From a virus: 36,471 nucleotides of DNA. This document shows positions 36,080 to 36,471 of this stretch, one piece after another (position 1 is the stretch's first letter; each line of letters starts with the position of its first letter). The position numbers and the translations under genes are program-made. The notes beneath the pieces were generated by a model. That model saw only the letters and a program-made list of their open reading frames with translations. It did not search any database and was not told the origin of the DNA. The stretch covers positions 1 through 36,471 of IMG/VR virus record IMGVR_UViG_3300021963_000344. The stretch is one strand, 5' to 3'.

Positions 36080-36471
36080 TATCTATTTCCCTGTGGTGCA
36101 ATATCTACATCAACGGCTAAAGCTGATGTCCATAAACCGCTTGGAATGGTCTTAATTCGATGGTATCTACCAGCAGAACGCAGTCCAATCCTATTTTCAC
36201 TATCAGCAGCTACAGCAGTATTAAATGTAATTGCGCTATTTAGATTTACCCTAGACGCAATAGCAATGCTTCCTGATCCATTGTCAATAATGGGTTTACC
36301 TAGGGTTACTACTGATCTGCCATTAGGAATACCAAAATCACCAGTAATTAGCGAGGCTGTCTTTCTAGCGCCAGTAAAAGAGATAGCTTTAGCACTTGTT
36401 ACCCCAGCCAATAGCAAAGCACCACCAGCCCATTGGCGAGAGTCCAAGCTGACACCCAATGAGTCGAGCGT
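36079..36471 (-). CDS. Tail hub protein (P22 gp10-like), C-terminal part
   Basis: This segment is open at the right window edge and encodes 130 residues. The first 54 repeat those at 1-162, and the last 76 are unique to this end: VTLGKPIIDNGSGSIAIASR, then NLNSAITFNTAVAADSENRI, ending VDIAPQGNR. It completes the gene that starts at 1200. The stop overlaps the next ATG as TAATG. An internal ATG at 36459 is not the real start, because the frame continues upstream on the circle. Confidence 0.75.
   Translation of the reverse strand, partial: TLDSLGVSLDSRQWAGGALLLAGVTSAKAISFTGARKTASLITGDFGIPNGRSVVTLGKPIIDNGSGSIAIASRVNLNSAITFNTAVAADSENRIGLRSAGRYHRIKTIPSGLWTSALAVDVDIAPQGNR
36310..36471. repeat. Right copy of the terminal direct repeat
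   Basis: This is the second copy of bases 1-162. The first 126 bases are identical and the last 36 show seven silent third-position changes in the tail-hub reading frame. Bases 36079-36309 provide the unique continuation that closes the gene on the circle. Confidence 0.9.

Noticed and set aside
36079-36459. Separate 126-residue gene starting at ATG 36459
   Set aside because: The frame continues upstream to the window edge and joins the gene at 1-1200 on the circle, so this ATG is internal.

Overview
The window is an essentially complete genome of a tailed bacteriophage, most likely a podovirus with a short non-contractile tail. The first 162 bases recur at the right end (36310-36471). A minus-strand tail gene runs off the left edge at base 1 and continues in frame at base 36309. 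The map therefore closes as a circle of about 36,309 bp. Base composition is moderately A+T-rich. Short intergenic gaps, chains of ATGA and TAATG start/stop overlaps, and the gene families present resemble uncultured freshwater phages of Betaproteobacteria (Burkholderiales); that host guess is an inference and no gene here proves it. I see no integrase, CI-type repressor, tRNA, CRISPR, RNA polymerase, DNA polymerase or replicative helicase.

Layout on the circle. (1) A leftward late block starts at about 16310, runs down to base 1, wraps to 36309 and ends at 25918. It begins with a Q-like antitermination candidate, a glycosyltransferase and an intrinsic terminator at 15119-15142. It continues with small basic and Cys-rich proteins, a SAM methyltransferase, an ADP-ribosyltransferase-like protein, small and large terminase, a DNA methyltransferase, portal, scaffold, major capsid protein, a second glycosyltransferase and an adaptor. 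After these come tail proteins (including a striking repeat protein), a P22 gp10-like tail hub, a GNAT-like protein, four internal virion/ejection candidates, tail fibres and a fibre chaperone, and last the lysis cassette (small membrane proteins, 3-TM holin, GH24 lysozyme). (2) A short rightward pair, a metallophosphoesterase and a SprT-like protease, occupies 16393-17699. (3) A leftward early operon spans 20954-17673: a third glycosyltransferase, a replication-protein-O-like domain, a PP-loop ATPase and a Ref-like HNH nuclease. (4) A control region lies at 20955-22126, with a Cro/YdaS-like HTH gene, a resolvase-like nuclease, TGTAGA/TCTACA operator dyads and a candidate structured small RNA. 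(5) A rightward early operon spans 22127-25923. It holds a Sak3-type (DUF1071) annealing protein, a YqaJ-type exonuclease and a small protein with an SSB-like acidic tail, together with many small zinc-ribbon-like proteins, a secreted Cys peptide and a PD-(D/E)XK nuclease.

How it works together. The early region offers recombination-style DNA metabolism (exonuclease, annealing protein, SSB-like protein, two resolvase-like nucleases, Ref) but no replisome, so host replication machinery must be used. The Q-like protein probably licenses read-through of the terminator at 15119-15142 into one very long late transcript for packaging, capsid, tail and lysis.

Most unusual points. The 551-nt non-coding stretch at 20955-21505 contains a candidate minus-strand RNA of about 120 nt with its own TATAAT box, two nested stems whose only non-Watson-Crick pairs are G-U on that strand, alternative pairings and a T-run. 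Twelve nucleotides of this RNA recur at the start of the nuclease gene at 25504, where a 7-bp hairpin separates the Shine-Dalgarno sequence from the ATG. A tail protein contains nine ungapped 20-residue repeats followed by exactly 10-residue tryptophan repeats, and it shares a short module with the neighbouring tail hub.
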